Source: a virus
Virus record (IMG/VR): IMGVR_UViG_3300046517_000659
Span: 1-47,214 of that record
Strand: one strand, 5' to 3'
Length of the DNA stretch: 47,214 bases
Below the pieces are notes generated by a model. It worked only from the letters and a program-made list of their open reading frames with translations, did no database searches and was not told where the DNA came from. Positions within the stretch are counted from its first letter, which is position 1. The number at the start of each line of letters is the position of its first letter. The position numbers and the translations under genes are program-made. Shown in pieces: positions 34,587 to 42,813 of the stretch.

Positions 34587-35014
34587 TTTCGATTGCCAGC
34601 CACTCCGCCGTCCAGCGCGATGAACGCTTCGTCGTATTCCTTGGCGTCAACGTCGAGCACCCGCGCGAGGCCGTATTCCACACTCTCAGCGTACTTGTGC
34701 GCCAGCTGGTACGGCGCGTGAACGTCGGAGCCGGGGTCGTTCGTGATAATGCAGCCGCAGGCGGCGAATTGTTCGCCCATCACGCGACGATTCTCGTAGT
34801 CGGCGTCGAAAGCGTCCACGTCAACCTGCGAGATGCCCATGTGACGGCAGACGGTCGCTTCGAGCAGTTCGTGAATCGCGGCGAGATATTCGTAACGCCA
34901 GTTACCGACATGAGACACGGACACGATTAAGTGATGATCCAGAAATTCCCAGTCGGCCCAAGTGGGATATCGTTGATCCTTATGCTCAATTGTCCGCACA
35001 GCGAATAGTTTCAT
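34583..35014 (-). CDS. Phage accessory protein with HELLEA motif
   Basis: 143 residues. The motif AIHELLEATVCRHMG (about 47-61) occurs in a widespread phage protein family; HE-x-x-E could hold a metal, so a peptidase or metal-binding role is possible. DPGSDVHAPYQLAHKYA follows in the C-terminal half. Coupled by ATGA with the portal and the small gene. The family is usually of unknown function. Confidence 0.55.
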   Translation of the reverse strand: MKLFAVRTIEHKDQRYPTWADWEFLDHHLIVSVSHVGNWRYEYLAAIHELLEATVCRHMGISQVDVDAFDADYENRRVMGEQFAACGCIITNDPGSDVHAPYQLAHKYAESVEYGLARVLDVDAKEYDEAFIALDGGVAGNRK

Positions 35015-37215
35015 TTGCTCTTACCCTTCGGCGACGGGTTAGGCCGCAGCGCATCGAACATGGTCTGGAGCGCTTCGAGCGACAGCTTCTTGTCGCCCTG
35101 ATCGCCCTGCCGACTCTTGGCGATCGCGTCGAGTATCAGCTTCAAATCGTTGTTGATAGTCGCGTGCGGGACGGCGCGCGCATCGGCGATCATCTTCTGC
35201 CCCTGCGCCATATCCTTGAACGCACGGCTGTGCTTGAGCGCCACGTCGCCCTGAATCTCTTCGAGGCTGCGCGGCTTGCCGCGACCGCCATACGCGGCCA
35301 TCCCCTTTTCGGCCAACTCCTGCTGCTGCCTCGCGCCGTCGATGATGTCCTTCTTAAGCGACGCGCGGAACTGCGCCGGCATGTTGATGTAATCGACCAG
35401 CGCGGGCGAGAACTTGCCGAGCTTCACCAGAATCGGCGCGAGCGTCATAATCTGCTCGGTGTAATACTGGCGCATGTTCGGGTCGTTCTCGATCTCATCG
35501 AGCACGATGTCGTACTTGATGGCGAAGGGGTCTTTGGTCAGTTGGAGCGCCTGTCCGTCGAATGCCCCACCGACGCGAATCCAGCGGTCATCCGCGAGCA
35601 GCTTGGAAAACTCGAAAATCAGTTCGCCTTCACGTTGCCGATAGCGGGAGAGGGAGTCAAAGTCGCCCGCCAGCAGCACCATCGCCGACGTGAGTTGCCG
35701 GCGGAGCGAGACGCCCGGAGTGGTCGCGCCGACGTTGCCGAGCAGCGACATCGAGAGGCCAGAGATTTGCTCAGTCAGGTCGATGCAGAACTTCAGAATC
35801 TCCATCGAGCCTTGCGGTAGCGTCGGGATGGGCTTCGGCATGATGCGCTGGCCCTGAATCGCGCCCGCTTGCACCATATTGATCGCACCCGGGCGTGAGC
35901 CAGTATCTTCGATATCGCGCTTTTGGGCGGGCGTTATCGCACCGGTCTCAGCGAGATAGCCCCCTTTGGCCGATGCCCCCATGATTTCGAGCACCTGCCG
36001 GAACATGACGTTGGTGTACTTCTGGGTATCCATGAACAGGCGGATGAACGCAACGAATACGTTATCCGTCCGGTCCCACGCCCCCGTCATCACGTTCCAT
36101 GTATAGCCCGCGTCGCCGGTCGGCAGCTTGCGCGGTTCCTGCAAGACGATGCGCCGCTGGAGCAGATATGCCCGTTTGTAAACGCGATGCGCCTGCTCGT
36201 CGTAATCGGTGATGTCCTTTCGGAACATCAGGCGGAGGCGGGCGCGGTACTTGCGAAAGTCGGCCTCATTCAGCCATGCGTCGTCTTTAAACTGCGGATC
36301 GAAGAAGTAGTAGCCCGGTTCATCGTCGTAATATTGCCATTCGAGAATCGGCACCTTGCCGGGTTTGGCTTCTGCCGAACCGCCGCCACCGCCCTTGTTG
36401 AGCGGCGCGGTCATAATCCACGGCACGACGTAAGGGATGGCCTTCTTGGCCCCGTAACCGAAGTCGGGGAACTGGTCCTCTTGTGGAGCGCCGCCCGCCG
36501 CCGCGCGCAGGAACAGCGCGTAATCAGGCCACTTGTCGATGGCCTCGTCCACGTCCATGTCCGACTCGCGGGCGATCCAGCGGACGGGAGACGTGGTGCC
36601 CAGACCGAGATTTTCGCGCCCGGTCTTGGGCCACCAGAATTGAAAGGGGTCGCAGTTGAGGTAACGAGGTCCGCCGGAAGGGTCCATAACGCGGGAGAGG
36701 CCGAGGTCGGTAATGCCGACACCCAGCGTTAGCTTGTTCTCGAAGGCCAGCGAGCGCTCGAAGCCGCCCTTGGATTTATCGATGAACCACTCGTAAACCT
36801 TGGTAATGAGTTCGCCCTTGACCTGCGCCTGCTCGTCCTCGACAGTGCGTGGCGCAAAGAGTAGCGCCTGCTGCGTGCGGCGCTCGATCCCCGCGGCGAA
36901 CTTGACGAACTTCTGAATCTCGTTGACGGCGGTATTGGGGCGGCGTTGCGCGGCGAGGTTGGCGGCGTCGGTATCGGAGAGTTGGTGCGAGTGTTTGAAG
37001 CGGTCGTTTTCCCGCATATGCTCGCGCTGGCCCATGATGTGCGGCTCGGCGCGCGACATTTCGCGGTTGACGTAGCGGGCGAATTCGTCGATAGCGCCGG
37101 AACTGTAGCTCTCGGTACTGGTGAAGCCGGGTTCACCGCTCTCTCCGGTCGGGACCAGATCGAGTGCGTTGTCGCTCGGAATTCCAGACGGCAGCCCAAG
37201 TGTTCCACCAGCCAT
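35011..37215 (-). CDS. Portal protein, P22 type
   Basis: 734 residues, matching the length of P22-type portals. A long helical stem and wing pattern is present: RPNTAVNEIQKFVKFAAGIE, YLNCDPFQFWWPKTG, DVDEAIDKWPDYALFLRAA, and a C-terminal helical barrel region with KKDIIDGARQQQELAEKG. It forms the dodecameric ring through which DNA enters and leaves. Position after the terminase genes and before the scaffold is standard. Confidence 0.85.
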   Translation of the reverse strand: MAGGTLGLPSGIPSDNALDLVPTGESGEPGFTSTESYSSGAIDEFARYVNREMSRAEPHIMGQREHMRENDRFKHSHQLSDTDAANLAAQRRPNTAVNEIQKFVKFAAGIERRTQQALLFAPRTVEDEQAQVKGELITKVYEWFIDKSKGGFERSLAFENKLTLGVGITDLGLSRVMDPSGGPRYLNCDPFQFWWPKTGRENLGLGTTSPVRWIARESDMDVDEAIDKWPDYALFLRAAAGGAPQEDQFPDFGYGAKKAIPYVVPWIMTAPLNKGGGGGSAEAKPGKVPILEWQYYDDEPGYYFFDPQFKDDAWLNEADFRKYRARLRLMFRKDITDYDEQAHRVYKRAYLLQRRIVLQEPRKLPTGDAGYTWNVMTGAWDRTDNVFVAFIRLFMDTQKYTNVMFRQVLEIMGASAKGGYLAETGAITPAQKRDIEDTGSRPGAINMVQAGAIQGQRIMPKPIPTLPQGSMEILKFCIDLTEQISGLSMSLLGNVGATTPGVSLRRQLTSAMVLLAGDFDSLSRYRQREGELIFEFSKLLADDRWIRVGGAFDGQALQLTKDPFAIKYDIVLDEIENDPNMRQYYTEQIMTLAPILVKLGKFSPALVDYINMPAQFRASLKKDIIDGARQQQELAEKGMAAYGGRGKPRSLEEIQGDVALKHSRAFKDMAQGQKMIADARAVPHATINNDLKLILDAIAKSRQGDQGDKKLSLEALQTMFDALRPNPSPKGKSK

Positions 37216-37218
37216 TTT

Positions 37219-37497
37219 CTAGTTCACAACCTCATCCCCTTCCTGCTTGATCATCTTGCCCAGTTGCGCAATTAGTTGCCGCCGCATTTCCTTCGGGTTC
37301 GGCGACAACTTTTCCATCGGCTCGACGGTGATTTTCATAAACAGAATCGTGCCGATGGCAAGTATCTCGTCTGGCGCGAGAGTACCATATTCTTCTATCG
37401 CACTATAAAACCGTTTGTAAGTTGCCAGTACGATTGAGTCAACTTTGCGGGCGGTGTAGCGGGCGACGGTGAGGTCAGTTTTGCTCGGCTTCGGCAT
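37219..37497 (-). CDS. Small helical protein next to the portal
   Basis: 92 residues, helical and basic (LTVARYTARKVDSIVLATYK, PKEMRRQLIAQLGKMIKQE). No recognised motif. Overlaps its upstream neighbour by 23 bases in another frame. Its place between terminase and portal suggests a packaging accessory. Confidence 0.5.
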   Translation of the reverse strand: MPKPSKTDLTVARYTARKVDSIVLATYKRFYSAIEEYGTLAPDEILAIGTILFMKITVEPMEKLSPNPKEMRRQLIAQLGKMIKQEGDEVVN

Positions 37498-37657
37498 CTA
37501 CCCGCTCCACTTCCAGCCAACCACCATCCACCCGAATACCATATCCAACGCGGTGAGGAATCTTTGAACCGAAGGGAATGTCTGTGCCTAACACCGCGCC
37601 GTTGTCCGTGCGGATGAATACGAGAAGCGGCTTATCGCTAGCCTTGAACTGTAACAT
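37475..37657 (-). CDS. Small beta-rich hypothetical protein
   Basis: 60 residues, mostly beta strands (PLLVFIRTDNGAVLGTDIP, GIRVDGGWLEVERVD). Overlaps neighbours on both sides by 20-23 bases. No family recognised. Confidence 0.45.
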   Translation of the reverse strand: MLQFKASDKPLLVFIRTDNGAVLGTDIPFGSKIPHRVGYGIRVDGGWLEVERVDAEAEQN

Positions 37658-38201
37658 CGGCTTTCTTCCCCCGCTTCTTCGGCTGACTCAATAATAGAAA
37701 CTGCATGAACTGGTCGATATTCGCCTGATTGTCCTGATACTCGGTACGCAGCGCTTTCTGGTCGGCGACAATCTCCTTCTGGCGCTCGTTCAGGAACGCA
37801 AGCTGCTGCTTGATCAGGCTCGTCAAATCAACCTTGCCGTTGCTGACAGCGGGCTTGGCGGGGACGCCGTTGCGCGAGGCGCGACCGTTGAGCTTCGGCG
37901 CCGCGGGCGTTTCCTCAATAGGCTTCACGCCGAAAGTCAGGCCAAAGGCTTCGAGGTTGGACTGAATTTCGTAGAGTTGCCCGCCGGTCTGACGCGCGGT
38001 CGTCCAATACTCGAAGGCTTTCGGTGGGATGGGGATGGCCTCGGGATTGGTCCGGTGTTCTTCTTCGCACCACTTGAACAATTCGGTGATGCCGAGCGGA
38101 ATGGCCTGCTCGCGCGGCACGTCCATGACCGAGACCGAGCGGAGCCACGACTTGCCGGTAGCCGAGTCGGTGTGCGTCATCTCCACTGTAAAGTTAGGCA
38201 T
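37638..38201 (-). CDS. Hypothetical protein upstream of the portal
   Basis: 187 residues. The N-terminus is beta-rich (FTVEMTHTDSATGKSW, LRSVSVMDVPREQ), a linker of Pro/Ala/Asn follows, and the C-terminal 60 residues are a long charged helix (LIKQQLAFLNERQKEIVADQ). The end is basic (KKRGKKADV). It may be a packaging or head-assembly factor; no named family. Confidence 0.5.
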   Translation of the reverse strand: MPNFTVEMTHTDSATGKSWLRSVSVMDVPREQAIPLGITELFKWCEEEHRTNPEAIPIPPKAFEYWTTARQTGGQLYEIQSNLEAFGLTFGVKPIEETPAAPKLNGRASRNGVPAKPAVSNGKVDLTSLIKQQLAFLNERQKEIVADQKALRTEYQDNQANIDQFMQFLLLSQPKKRGKKADVTVQG

Positions 38202-38346
38202 CGTCTTTTTGATCCAGAATGGGCAATTTGTCTAGGCTTAAGAGTTTTTCAAGGAACTCCGCATTTAGCCGCTCCTGTTCTTCGACGATTCGCTTCCATC
38301 GCTTGACGCATTCGGCTTCCAACATCGGGAAAATTATGCGAGCCAT
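38194..38346 (-). CDS. Small helical protein after the large terminase
   Basis: 50 residues, amphipathic helix (CVKRWKRIVEEQERLNAEFL). The start overlaps the stop of the gene upstream, and its end overlaps the next start by 8 bases. The coupling supports translation. The function is unknown. Confidence 0.45.
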   Translation of the reverse strand: MARIIFPMLEAECVKRWKRIVEEQERLNAEFLEKLLSLDKLPILDQKDDA

Positions 38347-38516
38347 CAGCCGTGTCTCCGATTATTCTCGACTACCACGAACAGGTGCTTGCGGTACAAT
38401 TCCGCCGCCGCCTCGCACGTCTCGACGCAAAGCTGGAGGTCATCGGCGCTCTCCGGCGTGCCAAGCACGTCGATGATCTTGGAGAGATGATGCGCCTGAT
38501 GCAGGGTCAGGTCCAT
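38346..38516 (-). CDS. Small helical protein after the large terminase
   Basis: 56 residues from an ATG that overlaps the terminase stop (TAATG). Helical throughout (LHQAHHLSKIIDVLG, LQLCVETCEAAAELYRKHL). No motif recognised. Confidence 0.45.
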   Translation of the reverse strand: MDLTLHQAHHLSKIIDVLGTPESADDLQLCVETCEAAAELYRKHLFVVVENNRRHG

Positions 38517-40114
38517 TAGAACCTCGACTCCCAGCTTCCGCCAGCGTCGGCGTAGTTATCGTAAATTTCCTCGTTATCATCGTCCCGATTCACGAACTCG
38601 GGGTAAAACTCGGGATCGCGGATGCGGCTCAGGCAGTCCAGCATATCTTCGTGGGCGACCGAGCCTTCACCGGCGTAGGGCAGATATTCGCGGCTAATGA
38701 AGTAGTTGATGATGTCGAATTGCGAGCCGTCCTGCAGGTCGCGAATCATCCGCTTCGGCAGCCAGATGCGGGCGTCGCGGAAGTCGGGGACCAGTTGCAT
38801 GATGCGGTCGTGCTTTTTGAGGCGTCCGCCCGACATGCCCTTGATGGCTTTGCGCCCGACTGAGGTGACGAGCAGTTGCGTCAGTCCTTCGGCTTCGGCC
38901 TTGAGCTTAAGGAAATATGAATCGGCAGCCAGCGCATACTCCTCATAGACCACCTGCCTGCTTTTCCAGAGGCGAGCCAGTCTAACGATGTGCTCGATAC
39001 GTTCACCCGGATCCAAACGGTCGAGCACGGCATCCACCAAGAAAAAACGATTTTCGGGCCCCGCTGCCAAAACCAAGATACAGGTGCGGTCGTGCGCGGC
39101 TTCTTTGCCCATCGCTGGGTCCACGAGTATGTACGTATTGAACTTATAGAGTTTGGCGTATTCGATGGGTTCGGAGAGAATTGTTCCATCGGTGCGGTAC
39201 TCCGTCTCGCGGCCAAGCGAGTTCCCCTGATTGTCCGACTTCATCACGTAGAAGCGCAGCCACTTTTCGTCGAACCCCTGGTTGAGCTGGGGCACCGGCT
39301 GCTGCTGCCACTTCGCGTTCCAGATGTAGAGGTCTTCCTTGGCCTCGATGTATTTCTCTTTACCGTAGTACGACTCCCACAGGAACGGCGCGGTGCAGTC
39401 GTGGGGCTCCAGTTTGAGGCGGCAGCCCTCACATTTTTCGGGGTCGGGCGCTTGCGCGGGGAGCACCAGCACCTTCCAGCGCTTACCCTCATTTTCGAGA
39501 ATGCGGCCGGCGAAGTCGCGCACCGCCCAGCGCGTCATGGCGAGCACGATGCGCCCGTCGGGACGGAGCCGGTCCTTCAGGACGGCGTTGTACGTGGTGA
39601 AGAGCGAATTCTGGACGGTATCGCTGAGGGCGTCCGTCATATCCTTGATGGGGTCGTCGATGACGAGCAGGTCGGCGCGACGGCCCGTGACACCGCCGTC
39701 CATGCCGAAGGCGTAGAAGGCATTACCCTGCGTGGTGCGGAGAAAGTTGCTCGCGCGGTTCTGGCCGTCGATGCGACACTGCGGGAAGACCTTGGGATAG
39801 ACCTCGCTACGCGTCATGGTGTTGCGAATCTTCGAGCCGAAATCCTTCGCCAGCGAGTCGGTATGCGTCATCAGAATGGCGTTTTTGTTGGCGTTGCGCC
39901 CGAGATACCACGGAATGAAGGTGAGCGTGGCCACGTCGGTCTTCGAGTGGCCGGAAGGCATATAGATGGCGAGCCGATCGATGTCGCCAGACTCCACGGC
40001 TTCGAGGGCGGGGATGAGGCGTTCCTGTTGGAAGTTGACATAATCCCAGCCCGGATTGAGCGCGAGCGCGAACTCGCCCAAGGAATCACGACAGAGGTCG
40101 CGGAGATTAGCCAT
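38516..40114 (-). CDS. Terminase large subunit
   Basis: 532 residues. ATPase part: Walker A-like PSGHSKT (53-59, a variant of GxxGxGKT), Walker B LLVIDD (149-154) and a coupling motif MTRWA (193-197). Nuclease part: YILVDPAMG (328-336) with catalytic Asp332, and a late acidic site in AHEDMLDCL. It is the packaging motor that pumps DNA into the head and cuts it. The variant Walker A lacks the middle glycines but keeps the lysine; this occurs in several phage terminases. The probable small subunit lies about 3 kb upstream. Confidence 0.92.
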   Translation of the reverse strand: MANLRDLCRDSLGEFALALNPGWDYVNFQQERLIPALEAVESGDIDRLAIYMPSGHSKTDVATLTFIPWYLGRNANKNAILMTHTDSLAKDFGSKIRNTMTRSEVYPKVFPQCRIDGQNRASNFLRTTQGNAFYAFGMDGGVTGRRADLLVIDDPIKDMTDALSDTVQNSLFTTYNAVLKDRLRPDGRIVLAMTRWAVRDFAGRILENEGKRWKVLVLPAQAPDPEKCEGCRLKLEPHDCTAPFLWESYYGKEKYIEAKEDLYIWNAKWQQQPVPQLNQGFDEKWLRFYVMKSDNQGNSLGRETEYRTDGTILSEPIEYAKLYKFNTYILVDPAMGKEAAHDRTCILVLAAGPENRFFLVDAVLDRLDPGERIEHIVRLARLWKSRQVVYEEYALAADSYFLKLKAEAEGLTQLLVTSVGRKAIKGMSGGRLKKHDRIMQLVPDFRDARIWLPKRMIRDLQDGSQFDIINYFISREYLPYAGEGSVAHEDMLDCLSRIRDPEFYPEFVNRDDDNEEIYDNYADAGGSWESRF

Positions 40115-40141
40115 CTTTCGGCTTCGACCCCTCGCTGTCCA

Positions 40142-40225
40142 CTATATCCACTCCATCGCGTCGCCGAATGCTACCAACGCACAGAGCACCCCGAATCCGA
40201 ACCCTACCGCAATTATGAAATCCAT
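40142..40225 (-). CDS. Tiny one-helix membrane protein
   Basis: 27 residues: MDFIIAVGFGFGVLCALVAF then GDAMEWI. A strong GGGAGGT lies 7 bases before the ATG, better than most genes here. Sits between the exported protein and the large terminase. Unknown function. Confidence 0.5.
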   Translation of the reverse strand: MDFIIAVGFGFGVLCALVAFGDAMEWI

Positions 40226-40237
40226 TAGCGCACCTCC

Positions 40238-41623
40238 CTAGTACGTTCCCACGTTCGGCGCCACCGAGTTATCGTCGGCCACGCCGTTGACCGGCGACAG
40301 CACCTCGACCTGCAGACCCGCGACATGCTGCGAACTCAGCCACGCCGAGACCGTGCCGCTGCCCGGATTGTTCACGTCCACCGCCGACAGAATCGACCGC
40401 TGCACGTCGGGCGCCCCCGGACAATGCTGTCCCGGCTGGCACGCATACGTTATCTGCACCACCGGCTGCGTCGGATCGCCGTTATCGCTATAGCCGACGG
40501 ACACGATATTTGGGTCCACGTCCGAGATTACATCCATCCATTGCGTGCCGGGGCTGCTGGTCGCGGCGAGCGCCGATTGAACATTAGTGTAAGCTGCCGT
40601 CGCGTTGGCGAGTTGGGTTCCGCTCAAATTGACACCTCCCAATAAAGGCACCACGCCTGGAGGCGAGACCGCGCGGCAGTTGCCGCCCCCCACTTCAAGC
40701 GCCGGATTGCCGGGGATGACCGAACGCGCCGCCGGTACGACCGTCGTCAGATAGTTCTCCGCCCACGCCTTGTAACGAACGCCGGTGCTCTCGACCAGCC
40801 CCAACATGCTCGCGCACGGGTTGCCGTTGGCGTCCTTGGTCGAGACGATGATCGGAGCGCCGCGGTCAGAGGCCAGCGCGGTCAGGCTGCCGACGCGGAT
40901 GAAATTGCCCTTCATGGAAGTCGGCGTTTTGACGTAATTCTTGCCGAGATAGAAATTGACCTTGATTTGGCTCGCCACCTGATCGATATAGCCGATCTGG
41001 TTGCGCGGCGGTCCCATATCGGCCACCTGATCGCGGTAGCTCGCCATCACCACCTGCATCCCCTTGAACGGAATCCCGCCGTAGGGATTGACGGCGAAGT
41101 TGTTGATACCGCTCACCACCATGCCCGCATTGGGCCAAAGGCTCGTGCCGGGGTTCATCACGCCGCCGCCGAAGGCCGCCGGAATCGTCGAAAGTACCGC
41201 TACGTCGCCGCCGTTGGGCATTCTTGATGGCGCCCCGTAATCGAACGGCGCATAAGCCGAGGTCGCCCCGAAGCGGAAATCCTTGGCGCAGAAGCCCGCC
41301 GTGATACCGAGCGCATCCTCAATACAATACAGATAGTTGGGAACGTAGTGGTTATAGAACTGCGGCGCGAAGTTGGTCAGCGTCGCCCCCTGCGCGATCG
41401 AGTTGAGCGTGAGCCCATAGATGCCGCCAGTGGGAGTGCCGATAAAGCCGCTGAAGGCCGTCTCGTTGAAGAAGAACTCATGGCGCACCGGGTCCGCCCA
41501 CCAGTTATCGCTCCCCATGCTCTGCCCCGCGAACATCGGCCACGGCGGCGTCACCTGCGCCTTCGCGATTACCGGCATGAACAGCCACAGCCCCATCGTC
41601 AACACCACGATTCGTCGCTTCAT
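40238..41623 (-). CDS. Exported protein of unknown function between tRNA genes and terminase
   Basis: 461 residues. Signal peptide MKRRIVVLTMGLWLFMPVIA, cleavage AKA-Q; the ATG at 41623 is preceded by GGGGTGGGGA. The mature part has many Gly/Pro/Asn loops, aromatic segments (DNWWADPVRHEFFFNETAF) and a few cysteine pairs (YLYCIEDALG, TYACQPGQHC). No membrane anchor at the end. An exported protein directly before the terminase is unusual. The part of the frame beyond 41623 runs into the tRNA and is not used. No family recognised. Confidence 0.65.
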   Translation of the reverse strand: MKRRIVVLTMGLWLFMPVIAKAQVTPPWPMFAGQSMGSDNWWADPVRHEFFFNETAFSGFIGTPTGGIYGLTLNSIAQGATLTNFAPQFYNHYVPNYLYCIEDALGITAGFCAKDFRFGATSAYAPFDYGAPSRMPNGGDVAVLSTIPAAFGGGVMNPGTSLWPNAGMVVSGINNFAVNPYGGIPFKGMQVVMASYRDQVADMGPPRNQIGYIDQVASQIKVNFYLGKNYVKTPTSMKGNFIRVGSLTALASDRGAPIIVSTKDANGNPCASMLGLVESTGVRYKAWAENYLTTVVPAARSVIPGNPALEVGGGNCRAVSPPGVVPLLGGVNLSGTQLANATAAYTNVQSALAATSSPGTQWMDVISDVDPNIVSVGYSDNGDPTQPVVQITYACQPGQHCPGAPDVQRSILSAVDVNNPGSGTVSAWLSSQHVAGLQVEVLSPVNGVADDNSVAPNVGTY

Positions 41624-41646
41624 TCCCCACCCCTTCCGTTGCTTTG

Positions 41647-41719
41647 AGCCGATAGCAGGAGTCGAACCTGCGACCTCTTGATTACGAATCAAACGCTCTT
41701 CCGTCTGAGCTATATTGGC
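41647..41719 (-). tRNA. tRNA-Thr (anticodon CGT)
   Basis: 73 bases without an encoded CCA. Acceptor stem GCCAATA/TATCGGC has one A-C mismatch; the anticodon loop is TTCGTAA with anticodon CGT; the T arm is perfect (GCAGG TTCGACT CCTGC); the D arm is GCTC...GAGC. The first two pairs (G1-C72, C2-G71) match threonine identity. It would read ACG codons in a GC-rich genome, perhaps raising late-protein output. Confidence 0.85.
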
Positions 41720-41906
41720 TTGTTTTCAATGGCCGATCGGTTGGTATCCCGTACTCTTCACGGCCGAGGAAGTGCATCAGACTAAATCGCGCATGACGAC
41801 CAAGGCGACTAATAGTTTTATCCATGCGTTGCGTGTGGATTTGCATTTTACGGTCTTGGAGTTCCCAAGTTTCCATCATGTCTAGCAATTGAGGGGCATC
41901 AGTCAT
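41682..41906 (-). CDS. Small hypothetical protein ending inside tRNA-Thr
   Basis: 74 residues, charged and helical for the first 45 (LQDRKMQIHTQRMDKTISR). The last 12-13 residues (SSDGRAFDS) are encoded by the tRNA-Thr gene, so the stop lies within it. Coupled by ATGA to the gene upstream. Real up to the tRNA; the C-terminal tail looks like read-through into the RNA gene. Confidence 0.45.
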   Translation of the reverse strand: MTDAPQLLDMMETWELQDRKMQIHTQRMDKTISRLGRHARFSLMHFLGREEYGIPTDRPLKTSQYSSDGRAFDS

Positions 41907-42114
41907 CGGCGGGCTCCTTCAGCGTGGCGAGGGCGTCTTCGGCAATATCCAGTGGACGACAATTATGAGTATGGAAGCGAGGATTGCCCGCGATGTCCCG
42001 CAGCGCCGCCACCAGCCGGTCGTGCGACGCCAGCAGGCATCCTATTGGGGTTCCGCTATAGAGGTCGCGCGGGATTTGCGTAATTATTTGCTCCAACGTC
42101 AATCGGTCAGTCAT
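41899..42114 (-). CDS. Small hypothetical protein between tRNAs
   Basis: 71 residues from the ATG at 42114 behind GGGGA. Sequence LEQIITQIPRDLYSGTPIGCLLASHDRLVAALRDIAGNP resembles a right-arm protein at 46514 (PVAILLESHNRLIETLRDVRTLGNYP), especially the SH-x-RL-x-x-LRD core, so the two may be related. No function known. Confidence 0.5.
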   Translation of the reverse strand: MTDRLTLEQIITQIPRDLYSGTPIGCLLASHDRLVAALRDIAGNPRFHTHNCRPLDIAEDALATLKEPADD

Positions 42115-42319
42115 GGTCCCCATCCCCATCGTCGTACAGGTTGGTTCGCGGGGAAGGACTCGAACCCTCGTTCTCGGGTCCAAAGCCCGATGTCTTACCA
42201 TTGGGCGACCCGCGAGTATTCTTCCGCCCCCGCGCCGCAGCCCGCGCCCGCTCCGCGTTGCTCATCCGCCCCGCGCACTCGTGCTCGTCAGGACAGTATT
42301 TGCAGCGCACCCGTTTCAT
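42107..42319 (-). CDS. Small Cys-containing protein overlapping tRNA-Gln
   Basis: 70 residues. The first 34 (CKYCPDEHECAGR, SNAERARAAARGRKN) look like a small zinc-type basic peptide. From about residue 35 to 60 the frame is encoded by the tRNA-Gln sequence, and it ends just past it. Start coupled by ATGA. The C-terminal part is probably passive read-through. Confidence 0.4.
   Translation of the reverse strand: MKRVRCKYCPDEHECAGRMSNAERARAAARGRKNTRGSPNGKTSGFGPENEGSSPSPRTNLYDDGDGDHD
42142..42215 (-). tRNA. tRNA-Gln (anticodon TTG)
   Basis: 74 bases including an encoded CCA. Acceptor TCGCGGG/CCCGCGA pairs fully; the anticodon arm is TCGGG CTTTGGA CCCGA with anticodon TTG; the T arm is GAGGG TTCGAGT CCTTC with one G-T pair. 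The D arm has one mismatch. It decodes CAA codons. It lies inside a small open frame, an odd overlap. Confidence 0.85.
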
Positions 42320-42477
42320 CGAACCAAATGCGCCACGCCCCAGATGACCGTGGTGAACCCCGTCAGTATCAAAAATCCCGCCAACAGCTCTCGCCCAGCG
42401 TCTATTGCCTTATTTATGAAAGATACCCAGTAGAGCGAGACAAGAATGACTGCGAAGATTTCGAGCCACAGCTTCAT
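42316..42477 (-). CDS. Small two-helix membrane protein
   Basis: 53 residues, two hydrophobic helices (LWLEIFAVILVSLYWVSF and LLAGFLILTGFTTVIWGV) around a short loop (NKAIDAGRE). Topology like a small holin or membrane accessory. Coupled by ATGA to the tRNA-overlapping gene. The function is unknown. Confidence 0.5.
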   Translation of the reverse strand: MKLWLEIFAVILVSLYWVSFINKAIDAGRELLAGFLILTGFTTVIWGVAHLVR

Positions 42478-42510
42478 GCTCTTAGAAAGTAGCAGAGCTA
42501 TGTGCTAATA

Positions 42511-42537
42511 GCAAGTAGAAGAACCGGGAGGCCCCGG
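42511..42537 (-). terminator. Possible terminator after the small Cys gene
   Basis: On the minus strand CCGGG-GCCT-CCCGG forms a 5-bp GC hairpin followed by TTCTTCTACTT. The T-run is broken, so termination may be partial. It lies after the gene ending at 42550. Confidence 0.4.
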
Positions 42538-42549
42538 ACTCGGTAGCAG

Positions 42550-42813
42550 TCAGGGAGTCGCCCAGATTTGGGTGTGGGGGCAGGGGATGCGCAGCCGGCG
42601 AGCCTCCTTGCACAGCAGGCAGAACTTCCGCGTCTGCTTGCCGTTGCCGTCGCGCACGGAAATCAGCGTGCCGATGGTAGCGAGGAGGGCCTGCAGGTCG
42701 CGCACGTGGGGCGTTTTGGCGACAGCATCGTTCAGCGCGTTCTCCGCCTCGGGGTCGAACACGTCACTCTCGCCCTTGTGAATATCATCATTTATCGGTT
42801 TCGGTCGCGGCAT
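42550..42813 (-). CDS. Small zinc-binding protein near the small terminase
   Basis: 87 residues. The end has FCLLCKEARRLRIPCPHTQIW, a C-x2-C plus C-x-H pattern that could bind zinc; the first half is charged and helical (HVRDLQALLATIGTLISVRD). Overlaps the small-terminase frame by 26 bases. Unknown function, perhaps a packaging or DNA-binding partner. Confidence 0.5.
   Translation of the reverse strand: MPRPKPINDDIHKGESDVFDPEAENALNDAVAKTPHVRDLQALLATIGTLISVRDGNGKQTRKFCLLCKEARRLRIPCPHTQIWATP

Noticed and set aside
42384-42560. Terminator at the LLL/Cys-gene junction as a strong stop
   Set aside because: The T-run is broken, so only a weak terminator is listed, not a clear transcription boundary.
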